Shown: positions 1-5,841 of the stretch, piece by piece
Numbering within the stretch: position 1 is the first letter of the stretch
Layout of the letters: every line of letters starts with the position of its first letter
Source of the DNA: Lysobacterales bacterium
GTDB taxonomy: Bacteria; Pseudomonadota; Gammaproteobacteria; Xanthomonadales; SZUA-36
NCBI GenBank assembly: GCA_013213875.1
Contig: JABSSV010000097.1
Span: forward strand, 1-5,841
Direction: 5' to 3'
Length of the DNA stretch: 5,841 nt
Made by a program: the position numbers and the translations under genes
The notes under the pieces: model-generated
What the model saw: only the letters and a program-made list of their open reading frames with translations
Databases searched by the model: none
What the model was told of the DNA's origin: nothing

Positions 1-1527
1 CAGGTGCTGGGTGAATTCGGCGACCCGGGTATGGCCACAGATATTGCCCTGCACAACTTCGGCATCCCCCATGAGTGGCCGGAGGGAGTGGAGGCGGAAG
101 CGACGGCTTTTGGCGATCAGGTGACTGATGGCATGAAGCAGGGACGCAAGGATTTGCGTGATTTGCCTCTGGTTACCATTGACGGCGCTGATGCGCGGGA
201 CTTTGATGATGCGGTATTTGCGCGCCGTCAGCGCAAGGGCTGGCGCCTGGTGGTGGCCATTGCGGACGTATCCAGCTATGTCAGGCCCGGGCTGGCGCTG
301 GACGTAGAGGCGCAGGAGCGGGCCACCTCGGTCTATTTCCCCAACCGGGTGGTGCCCATGCTCCCGGAGGCTTTGTCCAACGGTTTGTGCTCACTCAAGC
401 CCGCCGAGGACCGTTTGTGTCTGGCCTGCGATATGACCGTAGATGAACAGGGCAAGGTGACACGTAGCCGCTTTGTGGCTGCGGTCATGCACTCGCAAGC
501 GCGCCTGACCTACGACCAGGTCTGGAAGCACCTGCAGGGTGAGGCGCTGCCGTTTCAGGATGAGCGGCCCGGCGTCACGGAATCGCTTAACGATCTGTAT
601 GCGCTCTATCAGGTGCTGCGTAAGGCGCGACGCCAGCGCGGCGCCATCGACTTTGAGAGTCAGGAGGTGACGTTTCTCTTTAATGAGGAGGGTACGGTTA
701 CGGACCTCGCCCCGACGCAGCGCAATGACGCGCACAAGTTGATCGAAGAATGCATGATTCTGGCCAATGTGGAGGCGGCCCGTTTTCTGCGTGAATCCAA
801 GCTGCCGGTGCCCTTTCGCGTGCACGCGCCGCCGCCGGTGTTAAAGCTGGAGTCGCTGACGGAGTTTCTGCGTATACACGGGCTGCGTCCCGGCTGGTCG
901 GAGACTCCGACACCGCGGGATTTCGATCGTATTGTGGCGCAGGTGCGCGGGCGTGAGGACGAAAAGCTGATCATGGCCGTGCTGTTACGTTCCCAGTCGC
1001 TGGCGGCCTACCGGCCCGATAATGGGGGCCACTTCGGCTTGGCTCTGGATGCATACACGCATTTCACATCGCCTATTCGACGTTACCCGGATCTGCTGGT
1101 GCATCGGGCCATTCATCACCTGATTCGGCGCGGAGAGCGTCAGGATTTTCCCTATGACGAGGCACAGATGGATCGTCTCTGCGAAGCCTGCTCGCACCGT
1201 TCGCGCCGGGCAGAAGAGGCGGAGCGGGATGTGCACGAACGCCTCAAGTGTCTCTATCTGGCGCAGCACATCGGCATGAGTTTTACCGGTATGGTCTCGG
1301 GCGTGACGTCCTTTGGCTTGTTCGTAGAGCTGGACCATGGCGCCATTAGCGGTCTTGTGCATGTCACCAGCCTGCCCAATGATTATTATCATTTCGATCC
1401 CGTCCGTCATCGCCTGCAGGGCGAGCGCAGCGGGCGCAGCTACCAACTGGCGGATCGCATGACCGTTCGTGTTAGGGACGTGAACGTGACCGAGCGCAAG
1501 ATTGATTTTGAGCCGATATCTGGATGA
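1..1527 (+). CDS. rnr: Ribonuclease R, 3' part (5' end outside window)
   Basis: RNase R is a processive 3'-to-5' hydrolytic exoribonuclease that degrades structured RNA, including rRNA and mRNA with stable hairpins. The frame is open from the first base, so the start lies upstream. Compared with the 813-residue E. coli enzyme, about the first 210 residues (the cold-shock domains) are missing here. Counting from the GTG at base 4, the RNB domain carries the metal-binding signature TIDGADARDFDDAV with D60, D66, D68 and D69. It also has VYFPNRVVPMLPEALSNGLC (110-129) and HFTSPIRRYPDLLVHRAI (353-370). A C-terminal S1 RNA-binding domain follows at about 426-505. The protein ends directly after the S1 domain (RKIDFEPISG) and lacks the long lysine-rich tail of the E. 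coli protein. It is followed 10 bases later by rlmB, the standard gammaproteobacterial order. RNase II was considered, but the motifs and the rlmB neighbour favour RNase R. Confidence 0.96.
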   Translation, partial: QVLGEFGDPGMATDIALHNFGIPHEWPEGVEAEATAFGDQVTDGMKQGRKDLRDLPLVTIDGADARDFDDAVFARRQRKGWRLVVAIADVSSYVRPGLALDVEAQERATSVYFPNRVVPMLPEALSNGLCSLKPAEDRLCLACDMTVDEQGKVTRSRFVAAVMHSQARLTYDQVWKHLQGEALPFQDERPGVTESLNDLYALYQVLRKARRQRGAIDFESQEVTFLFNEEGTVTDLAPTQRNDAHKLIEECMILANVEAARFLRESKLPVPFRVHAPPPVLKLESLTEFLRIHGLRPGWSETPTPRDFDRIVAQVRGREDEKLIMAVLLRSQSLAAYRPDNGGHFGLALDAYTHFTSPIRRYPDLLVHRAIHHLIRRGERQDFPYDEAQMDRLCEACSHRSRRAEEAERDVHERLKCLYLAQHIGMSFTGMVSGVTSFGLFVELDHGAISGLVHVTSLPNDYYHFDPVRHRLQGERSGRSYQLADRMTVRVRDVNVTERKIDFEPISG

Positions 1528-1530
1528 GGG
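1526..1530 (+). promoter_or_regulatory. Shine-Dalgarno sequence of rlmB
   Basis: GAGGG lies 7 bases before the ATG at 1538 and overlaps the rnr stop codon TGA (1525-1527). It decides the rlmB start: the frame is open further upstream to a TTG at 1502, but those 12 extra residues do not resemble the RlmB N-terminus, while MIKDQSRLVAGINPVLAAL does. Confidence 0.7.
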
Positions 1531-1537
1531 TCAGGCG

Positions 1538-2299
1538 ATGATTAAGGACCAATCGCGGCTGGTGGCCGGCATCAATCCGGTGCTGGCAGCCTTGCGTAAC
1601 AAGCCGCAAGCTATTGCCCGGCTGTATCTGGCCAAGGGCTCCCGTAACCAGCGGGTGAAAGACATTGAGCTGCTGGCTCGCGATCTGAATTTGGAGGTGG
1701 TTCTCGCGCAGCGCGAGCGTCTGGATGAACTGGCCGGTCTGGATCGCCATCAGGATGTGCTGTTGGAACTATCTGCCCAGCCGGGACTGGATGAAGCAGG
1801 GTTCTATGCGCTGCTGGAATCGCTGCAGGAGCCGCCGCTGTTGCTGGTGCTGGATGGGGTGACGGACCCGCACAATCTGGGTGCCTGCCTGCGTACCGCT
1901 GAAGGCGCGGGTGTGCATGCGGTCCTGGTGCCCCGTGACCGGGCAGCCGGTTTGACGCCGGTGGCGCGCAAGGCGTCTGCCGGAGCCTCGGAGGTCATTC
2001 CATTGGTGCAAGTGACCAATTTGGCGCGCACGCTGCGCGAGTTGAAACAGCGCGGTATCTGGCTTTTTGGCACCAGTGATCGTGCCCAGACCTCGCTCTA
2101 TGCCCAGGACCTGACCGGGCCCATGGCCTTGGTCATGGGCAGTGAGGGGCAGGGCTTGCGTCGCCTGACCGCAGAAACCTGTGATTTTCTGCTGTCTCTG
2201 CCCATGCGCGGCACGGTCAACAGCCTGAACGTCTCGGTGGCCACCGGCGTTTGTCTCTATGAAATTGGGCGTCAACGCAGCCTGGAGCAGGGCCTATGA
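1538..2299 (+). CDS. rlmB: 23S rRNA (guanosine-2251-2'-O)-methyltransferase RlmB
   Basis: RlmB is a SPOUT-class (SpoU/TrmH family) S-adenosylmethionine-dependent enzyme that methylates the ribose 2'-OH of G2251 in the P loop of 23S rRNA. The chosen ATG gives 253 residues, close to the 243 of E. coli. The N-terminal substrate-binding domain spans about 7-80 (GINPVLAAL at 11-19, HQD at 71-73). The knotted catalytic domain shows all three SpoU motifs: LDGVTDPHNLGACLRTAE (105-122, with N113 and R119), LVMGSEGQGLRRL (198-210, with E203) and SLNVSVATGVCLYE (229-242, with N231). LDGVTDPHNLGACLR and NLARTLR match E. coli RlmB nearly word for word, which separates it from TrmH and other SpoU paralogues. 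It sits between rnr and a nitrilase gene and shares an ATGA overlap with the latter. One small oddity is D73 where HQG is usual in the family. Confidence 0.96.
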   Translation: MIKDQSRLVAGINPVLAALRNKPQAIARLYLAKGSRNQRVKDIELLARDLNLEVVLAQRERLDELAGLDRHQDVLLELSAQPGLDEAGFYALLESLQEPPLLLVLDGVTDPHNLGACLRTAEGAGVHAVLVPRDRAAGLTPVARKASAGASEVIPLVQVTNLARTLRELKQRGIWLFGTSDRAQTSLYAQDLTGPMALVMGSEGQGLRRLTAETCDFLLSLPMRGTVNSLNVSVATGVCLYEIGRQRSLEQGL

Positions 2300-3258
2300 G
2301 CCGCATACGGGTCGCTTTGGCGCAGCTGGCACCGGTTTTAATGGACCGGGAGGCGACGCTGGCCAAGGTGCACAGTGCCATGCGCGAGGCGGCCGGGCAG
2401 GGGGCGCAGCTGGTGGCTTTTGGCGAAGCCCTGGTGCCGGGCTACCCCTTCTGGTCCGAGCGCACGGATGGGGCCCGCTTTAATTCGTCTGTGCAAAAGG
2501 CCATGCATGCGCTCTATCAGCAGCAGGCCATCGATGTGGCCGGCGGCCAGCTCGCCGCCACCTGCGCTCTGGCCCGGGAACTGGGCCTGGCGGTTTATCT
2601 GGGATGCATGGAGCGGGCCACCGACCGAAGTCACCACAGCTTGTACGCCAGTCTTGTCTACATTGATGCTCAGGGGGAGATTGGCTCGGTGCATCGTAAG
2701 CTGCAGCCTACCTATGATGAGCGCCTGAACTGGGCGCCCGGTGATGGCCATGGGCTGCGGGTCCATGACCTGGCCGGTTTCCGTGTCGGTGGATTGAACT
2801 GCTGGGAAAACTGGATGCCCCTGCCACGGGCGGCGCTCTATGGACAGGGTGAAAACCTGCACGTGGCGGTCTGGCCTGGTAGTGTCCGCAATACGGCCGA
2901 TATCACCCGCTATCTGGCTCTGGAAGGCCGTTCCTATGTGCTTTCCGTCTCAGCCGTCATGCGTCAGCAATGGTTGCCTGATGAGCTACCGCTGACCGCT
3001 GCCATGAAAGCGGAGCAGGAGGACTGGCTCTGTGATGGCGGCTCCTGTATCGCTGCGCCTGACGGCAGCTGGCTGCTGGAGCCGCAGCAGGGCTGTGAGG
3101 GCGTGTTTGTGGCGGACCTGGATCTGAACCGAGTGTATGAGGAGCGTCAAAATTTCGACCCGGCCGGGCACTACTCGCGGCCTGACGTCACGCGCCTGGT
3201 GGTGAATCGTGAGCGTCAGAGCACGGTGCGGTTCAGCGACACTGATCCGACCGACTAG
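2296..3258 (+). CDS. Carbon-nitrogen hydrolase, nitrilase branch
   Basis: This is a 320-residue member of the nitrilase superfamily, a cytoplasmic enzyme with no signal peptide or membrane segment. The catalytic triad is visible: E44 in AFGEALVPGYPFW, K135 in VHRKLQPTYDERLNWAPGDG (with the second conserved glutamate, E142) and C169 in GGLNCWENWMPL. The Cys-Trp-Glu context and the PTYDERL segment are typical of true nitrilases, which turn R-CN into a carboxylic acid and ammonia. Amidase branches such as omega-amidase or carbamoylputrescine amidase usually show other residues after the cysteine. The length is in the normal range and all parts look intact. The start overlaps the rlmB stop (ATGA), with GGAG 8 bases upstream, so translation is probably coupled to rlmB. 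The natural substrate cannot be read from the sequence, and no neighbour suggests a nitrile pathway. Nitrilase superfamily membership is certain; nitrilase rather than amidase activity is an inference. Confidence 0.92.
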   Translation: MSRIRVALAQLAPVLMDREATLAKVHSAMREAAGQGAQLVAFGEALVPGYPFWSERTDGARFNSSVQKAMHALYQQQAIDVAGGQLAATCALARELGLAVYLGCMERATDRSHHSLYASLVYIDAQGEIGSVHRKLQPTYDERLNWAPGDGHGLRVHDLAGFRVGGLNCWENWMPLPRAALYGQGENLHVAVWPGSVRNTADITRYLALEGRSYVLSVSAVMRQQWLPDELPLTAAMKAEQEDWLCDGGSCIAAPDGSWLLEPQQGCEGVFVADLDLNRVYEERQNFDPAGHYSRPDVTRLVVNRERQSTVRFSDTDPTD

Positions 3259-3278
3259 CGCCGTCAGGCCGGTAGTCG
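3252..3278. other. Inverted repeat across the convergent stop codons
   Basis: The arms CGACTA (3252-3257) and TAGTCG (3273-3278) are perfect complements. Inside them GCC (3260-3262) can pair with GGC (3267-3269) around a GTCA loop, with unpaired bases between the two stems. The structure covers the nitrilase stop codon TAG and the HD hydrolase stop codon on the other strand. It could act as a weak two-way terminator or as a 3'-end stabiliser. Neither side is followed by a T-rich run, so it is not a convincing intrinsic terminator, and a six-base repeat may be chance. Confidence 0.25.
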
Positions 3279-3914
3279 ATGGCCCGCTTCCCGTCCCAGC
3301 TCTTGTAGCCAGAGACGCATGTGGTTGGCGCGTCGCTGGGCTTCCGCGCGGCCGGCCTCGGTTTGCATGGTGTCCGGTAGCTTGAACAGCTTGCGGTAGA
3401 AGTGATCCACCATAAACGCGCGGTCATCCAGCGGTCGATGCTGGGCAAAGGGGTCTTCCGGATCGTAGAGGGCGCTGCCCATGGCGCCGCCGGTGAGCAG
3501 GCAGCGCGCGATACCCATGGCGCCAAGCGCGTCCAGCCGGTCCGCATCCTGTACCACCCCTGCCTCCTTGCTGCGCACCGGGATATTGGCCGAGTAGGAG
3601 TGGGCGGCTACCGCATGATGTACGGCCTCAAGCTGGGTCTCTGGATAGCCCCAGTCGCGCAGAAAATGAACGGCTTCGTCAGCCGATAGGCGTGAGGCAC
3701 GCTCACGGTCAGGGCTGTCCTTGGCCACTTGCACGCAGTCATGCAGCCAGGCGGCTGGCAAGGTGATTTCCTTTTTAGCTTGTTCTATATCAGTAAGTTG
3801 TAGCGCAGTGGTGACAACTCGCTTCACGTGTGAAATATCGTGCGCCGGGTCGGCTGCCGTGCGCGCAGCTACAAACTGCTCGCAGTCATGGGCCAGACGC
3901 TGCAGATCAATCAA
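3264..3914 (-). CDS. yedJ: YedJ-like HD-domain phosphohydrolase
   Basis: This 216-residue protein belongs to the HD superfamily of metal-dependent phosphohydrolases. Putative metal ligands are visible in order: H29 in AHDISHVKRV (24-33), H58-D59 in AAWLHDCV (54-61), and D123/D125 in VVQDADRLDALGAMGIAR (120-137). Further on, DPFAQHRPLDD (154-164) and KLFKLPDTMQT (175-185) match E. coli YedJ closely, and the length is near YedJ's (about 230). The substrate of YedJ is unknown as far as I can tell, so only a phosphohydrolase role is inferred. The start is TTG (3914-3912), overlapping the rluB stop as TTGA. AGGGA (3927-3923) stands 8 bases upstream, and no in-frame ATG lies nearby that would keep the conserved N-terminus. 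It is the last gene of the scpA-scpB-rluB unit and ends 5 bases from the convergent nitrilase gene. Confidence 0.9.
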   Translation of the reverse strand: MIDLQRLAHDCEQFVAARTAADPAHDISHVKRVVTTALQLTDIEQAKKEITLPAAWLHDCVQVAKDSPDRERASRLSADEAVHFLRDWGYPETQLEAVHHAVAAHSYSANIPVRSKEAGVVQDADRLDALGAMGIARCLLTGGAMGSALYDPEDPFAQHRPLDDRAFMVDHFYRKLFKLPDTMQTEAGRAEAQRRANHMRLWLQELGREAGHRLPA

Positions 3915-4819
3915 CGCTTCGATCCCTGGGGCTTCCTGCGGGCGGGGCGTGGCTTGCGCGGGCCGGGTTTTCCTGCGCCGGCCTTGCGGCGTCCGCTGCG
4001 CGCCGGGCCGGCCTGAGTGCCCTTCAGCGGGCGCAAGCTTAGCTGCCGTTCCGGCGCGGCGCTCAGGCCCGCATCCTCGCGCAGTATCTGATGGTCCCTG
4101 GCTTCCAGCTCGGACCAGGAACCCATGCGTAAGCGATGGGGCAGAAAGACCGCACCATAGCGCACCCGTTTGAGGCGGCTGACGGTTACGCCCTGGGAGG
4201 CCCAGAGGCGGCGTACCTCCCGATTCCGGCCTTCCATCAGCGTGACATGAAACCAGTGGTTCTCGCCGTCGCCACCGGAATCCACCACGTCACCGAAGCG
4301 TGCGGGGCCGTCCTCCAGCTCCACGCCGTCTTTCAGGCGCTGGATCATGGCCGGATCCACGTCGCCAAACACGCGACAGGCATACTCGCGATCGATCTGG
4401 CTGGAGGGGTGCATCATGGCATTAGCCAGTTCGCCATCGGTGGTCAGAAGCAAGAGGCCGGTGGTGTTGATATCGAGGCGACCCACGGCGACCCAGCGGC
4501 CACCTTTCACGCTGGGCAGGCGATCAAATACGGTCGGCCGGCCTTCCGGATCCGAGCGGGTGGTGATCTCGCCCAGAGGCTTGTTGTAGACCAGCGATCG
4601 ATGGTGTGCCGCGCGGCCCACCACCTTATAGCGGGCCTGGCCAAGGGCCACCTGGTCGCCTTCGCTGGCGCTGCTGCCAATGGTGGCGACGCTACCGTTC
4701 AGACGCACCTCGCCGTCGCGAATGCGTTGCTCCAGCCCGCGCCGGGATCCTTCCCCGGCGTCCGCAAGGAGCTTTTGCAGGCGCGCCGAGGGCGCGGCTG
4801 CGCGGGGTGCTTCGCTCAT
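3911..4819 (-). CDS. rluB: 23S rRNA pseudouridine synthase RluB
   Basis: RluB belongs to the RsuA/RluB/RluE/RluF family and makes pseudouridine at position 2605 of 23S rRNA in E. coli. An S4 RNA-binding domain spans about 12-59 (RLQKLLADAGEGSRRGLEQ). The catalytic domain follows, with YNKPLGEITTRSD (78-90), the family motif GRLDINTTGLLLLTTDG (113-129, catalytic D116) and EGRNREVRRLWASQG (196-210). Position next to scpA-scpB is typical of RluB and supports that name over RsuA or RluF, though specificity rests on homology and context. The 302-residue length is slightly above E. coli RluB (291). The end is a basic low-complexity tail: residues 266-302 hold 14 Lys/Arg and no acidic residue. The ATG overlaps the scpB stop as ATGA; only a weak AGGCA (4835-4831) precedes it, so initiation probably depends on coupling to scpB translation. 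Confidence 0.93.
   Translation of the reverse strand: MSEAPRAAAPSARLQKLLADAGEGSRRGLEQRIRDGEVRLNGSVATIGSSASEGDQVALGQARYKVVGRAAHHRSLVYNKPLGEITTRSDPEGRPTVFDRLPSVKGGRWVAVGRLDINTTGLLLLTTDGELANAMMHPSSQIDREYACRVFGDVDPAMIQRLKDGVELEDGPARFGDVVDSGGDGENHWFHVTLMEGRNREVRRLWASQGVTVSRLKRVRYGAVFLPHRLRMGSWSELEARDHQILREDAGLSAAPERQLSLRPLKGTQAGPARSGRRKAGAGKPGPRKPRPARRKPQGSKR
3923..3927 (-). promoter_or_regulatory. Shine-Dalgarno sequence for the TTG start of the HD hydrolase
   Basis: AGGGA on the minus strand lies inside the end of rluB, 8 bases before the TTG at 3914. It supports a start at the TTGA overlap, which would otherwise look weak because of the rare start codon. Confidence 0.55.
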
Positions 4820-5694
4820 GATGGGTCGACTGCCTGGGACGGGTTAGCGGCCTTATCTTCGTCGACCGCATCGTCAGCACCTGCGGCCATGAGATCGCCC
4901 TGAGCGCTGTCCGGGTCTATGCCCGCATCAGCAGCGGGGGCTTCCGCGCCAATATCGATATGGTCCGCTTCCACCAGGGCGCGATCGAGCTGGGCAAAAG
5001 CCTGGTCAAGATCCTCATCGTCTGCGTCGGCGTCAAACTCGGCCACCGCCGCCTCCGGGTCCCGGTCCGGATCTTCAGCCGCCGTTGCCTGCGGTTTCTC
5101 AGCGGCGGCCTCGTTGTCCGGGTCCAGCGCCAGTTCCGGTTCCAGGCTTTCCATATCCTTGATCTCCGACAGGGTCGGAAGCTGGTCTAGGCTTTTCAGA
5201 TTGAAGTAGTCGAGTAACGCTTTGGTGGTGCCGAACAGGGCGGGTTTACCCGGCACATCACGATGGCCCACGATACGAATCCACTCACGCTCCTGCAGGG
5301 AACGGATGATATTGGAGCTGAGGCTGACCCCGCGCACGGATTCGATCTCGCCGCGCGTGATGGGTTGCCGATAGGCGATGAGAGACAGGGTTTCCAGCAT
5401 GGCGCGGGAATAACGCTGGGGTTTTTCCGTCCACAGGCGAGCGACCCAGTCATGCAGGCCGGCCTTAGTTTGGATGCGGAAGCCGCTGGCCACTTCCTTT
5501 AGCTCCACACCGCGATCGGCACAGTCCTCGGCGATGGCTTCCAGGGCCTGCCCCAGCTGCGTATTGCTGGGACGCTCCTCGTCGGTAAACAGGGACGCCA
5601 GCTGCGCCTGGGTCAACGGTCCGTCGGCAGCCAGCAGGGCGGCCTCCAGAATGTGTTTCAAGGGATGCCCGGCGAGGGTCGGTAGCTCAGCCAT
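4816..5694 (-). CDS. scpB: Segregation and condensation protein B (ScpB)
   Basis: ScpB is the winged-helix (kite) subunit that binds the kleisin ScpA within the Smc-ScpAB complex, which compacts and separates chromosomes on the nucleoid. The first winged-helix domain covers about 10-80 (HPLKHILEAALLAADGPLT). The second covers about 95-168 and contains the strongly conserved LETLSLIAYRQPITRGEIES (100-119), VRGV (120-123) and GKPALFGTTKALLDYFNLKS (149-168). The core ends near residue 178. The 292-residue length is far above the roughly 200 of B. subtilis ScpB because of a C-terminal tail. Residues 181-292 hold 35 Asp/Glu against 4 Lys/Arg, are rich in alanine, and are probably disordered. The ATG lies 5 bases after the scpA stop, with AGGAA (5710-5706) 11 bases upstream inside scpA. 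The stop overlaps the rluB start. Confidence 0.96.
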   Translation of the reverse strand: MAELPTLAGHPLKHILEAALLAADGPLTQAQLASLFTDEERPSNTQLGQALEAIAEDCADRGVELKEVASGFRIQTKAGLHDWVARLWTEKPQRYSRAMLETLSLIAYRQPITRGEIESVRGVSLSSNIIRSLQEREWIRIVGHRDVPGKPALFGTTKALLDYFNLKSLDQLPTLSEIKDMESLEPELALDPDNEAAAEKPQATAAEDPDRDPEAAVAEFDADADDEDLDQAFAQLDRALVEADHIDIGAEAPAADAGIDPDSAQGDLMAAGADDAVDEDKAANPSQAVDPS

Positions 5695-5699
5695 GGTTA

Positions 5700-5841
5700 T
5701 CAGATTTCCTGGTAGCCGGGGGACTTCACATAGATGCGCCCCATGGTTTCATGTTGAACGAGGTCTACAAGCCGCTCTTTGCTGAGTTCCATAAGGGCCA
5801 GAAAACTGACCACCACGCCCATGCGGCCTTCCTCCAGCGTA
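5700..5841 (-). CDS. scpA: Segregation and condensation protein A (ScpA), C-terminal end only
   Basis: Reading the minus strand from base 5840, 46 codons remain before a TGA stop (5702-5700), followed at once by an in-frame TAA (5699-5697). The peptide begins TLEEGRMGVVVSFLALMELS and ends RIYVKSPGYQEI. This pattern (a short loop, an amphipathic helix with FLALMEL, then a strand pair) matches the C-terminal winged-helix domain of ScpA, the kleisin part that contacts the Smc ATPase head. The identification rests on this fragment plus its position directly before scpB. The start and N-terminal domain lie outside the window, and base 5841 belongs to an incomplete codon. No defect is visible in the part present. 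Confidence 0.88.
   Translation of the reverse strand, partial: TLEEGRMGVVVSFLALMELSKERLVDLVQHETMGRIYVKSPGYQEI

Noticed and set aside
391..825. Minus-strand open frame inside rnr
   Set aside because: Antisense of the RNB domain; the opposite strand carries the conserved RNase R motifs through the whole stretch.
1502..1537. Upstream TTG start that would lengthen RlmB by 12 residues
   Set aside because: The extra residues do not fit the family N-terminus, and the GAGGG at 1526-1530 is placed for the ATG at 1538.
1769..2275. Minus-strand open frame inside rlmB
   Set aside because: His/Gln/Arg-rich shadow translation; the plus strand encodes all SpoU motifs here.
2338..2862. Minus-strand open frame inside the nitrilase gene
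   Set aside because: Shadow of the nitrilase coding sequence, which holds the full catalytic triad; no domain in the antisense product.
3252..3278. Intrinsic (Rho-independent) terminator between the convergent operons
   Set aside because: A hairpin is possible but the stem is short and interrupted, and no T-run follows on either strand; kept only as a low-confidence inverted repeat.
3721..4173. Plus-strand open frame opposite the yedJ/rluB junction
   Set aside because: Low-complexity Ala/Arg/Cys-rich translation with no domain, fully explained by the two minus-strand genes.
4136..4903. Long plus-strand open frame of 255 codons opposite rluB and scpB
   Set aside because: It is the antisense shadow of two certain genes. 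Its translation has no recognisable domain, and high-GC coding DNA often leaves such frames open.
1..5841. A new defence, mobile or RNA-guided system
   Set aside because: All coding space is taken by six recognisable housekeeping or metabolic proteins. No repeats, integrase, transposase, tRNA attachment site or spacer array was seen, and base composition looks even.

Overview
The window reads as an ordinary, densely packed stretch of a gammaproteobacterial chromosome of roughly 60% GC (estimated by eye). Two operons converge on each other, and six protein genes, two of them cut by the window edges, fill almost every base. Support for a gammaproteobacterium is the rnr-rlmB pair on one strand, the scpA-scpB-rluB trio on the other, and an HD hydrolase closely resembling E. 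coli YedJ. The presence of ScpAB suggests a lineage that uses the Smc-ScpAB condensin rather than MukBEF. I cannot name the genus.

Plus strand (1-3258): the catalytic core and S1 domain of RNase R (rnr, its 5' end outside the window), then the 23S rRNA G2251 2'-O-methyltransferase RlmB, then a nitrilase-branch carbon-nitrogen hydrolase. rlmB begins 10 bases after the rnr stop behind a clear Shine-Dalgarno sequence. The nitrilase gene overlaps rlmB by an ATGA junction, so the three genes are probably one transcript.

Minus strand (5841 down to 3264): the last 46 codons of the kleisin ScpA, then ScpB with a long acidic tail, the pseudouridine synthase RluB with a basic tail, and a YedJ-like HD phosphohydrolase. 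scpB-rluB are joined by an ATGA overlap and rluB-yedJ by a TTGA overlap (TTG start). This unit combines chromosome segregation (Smc-ScpAB loading and folding) with large-subunit rRNA modification, an arrangement known from many bacteria.

The two operons meet tail to tail with only 5 bases between the stop codons. An imperfect inverted repeat spans both stops, but there is no U-tract. No promoter, RNA gene, mobile element, CRISPR array or long repeat was seen, and no stretch over 300 bases lacks a gene. I found no sign of a new multi-gene system. The points worth a second look are the tail-less RNase R, the orphan nitrilase coupled to rlmB, the oppositely charged tails on ScpB and RluB, and the unusually tight convergent junction.
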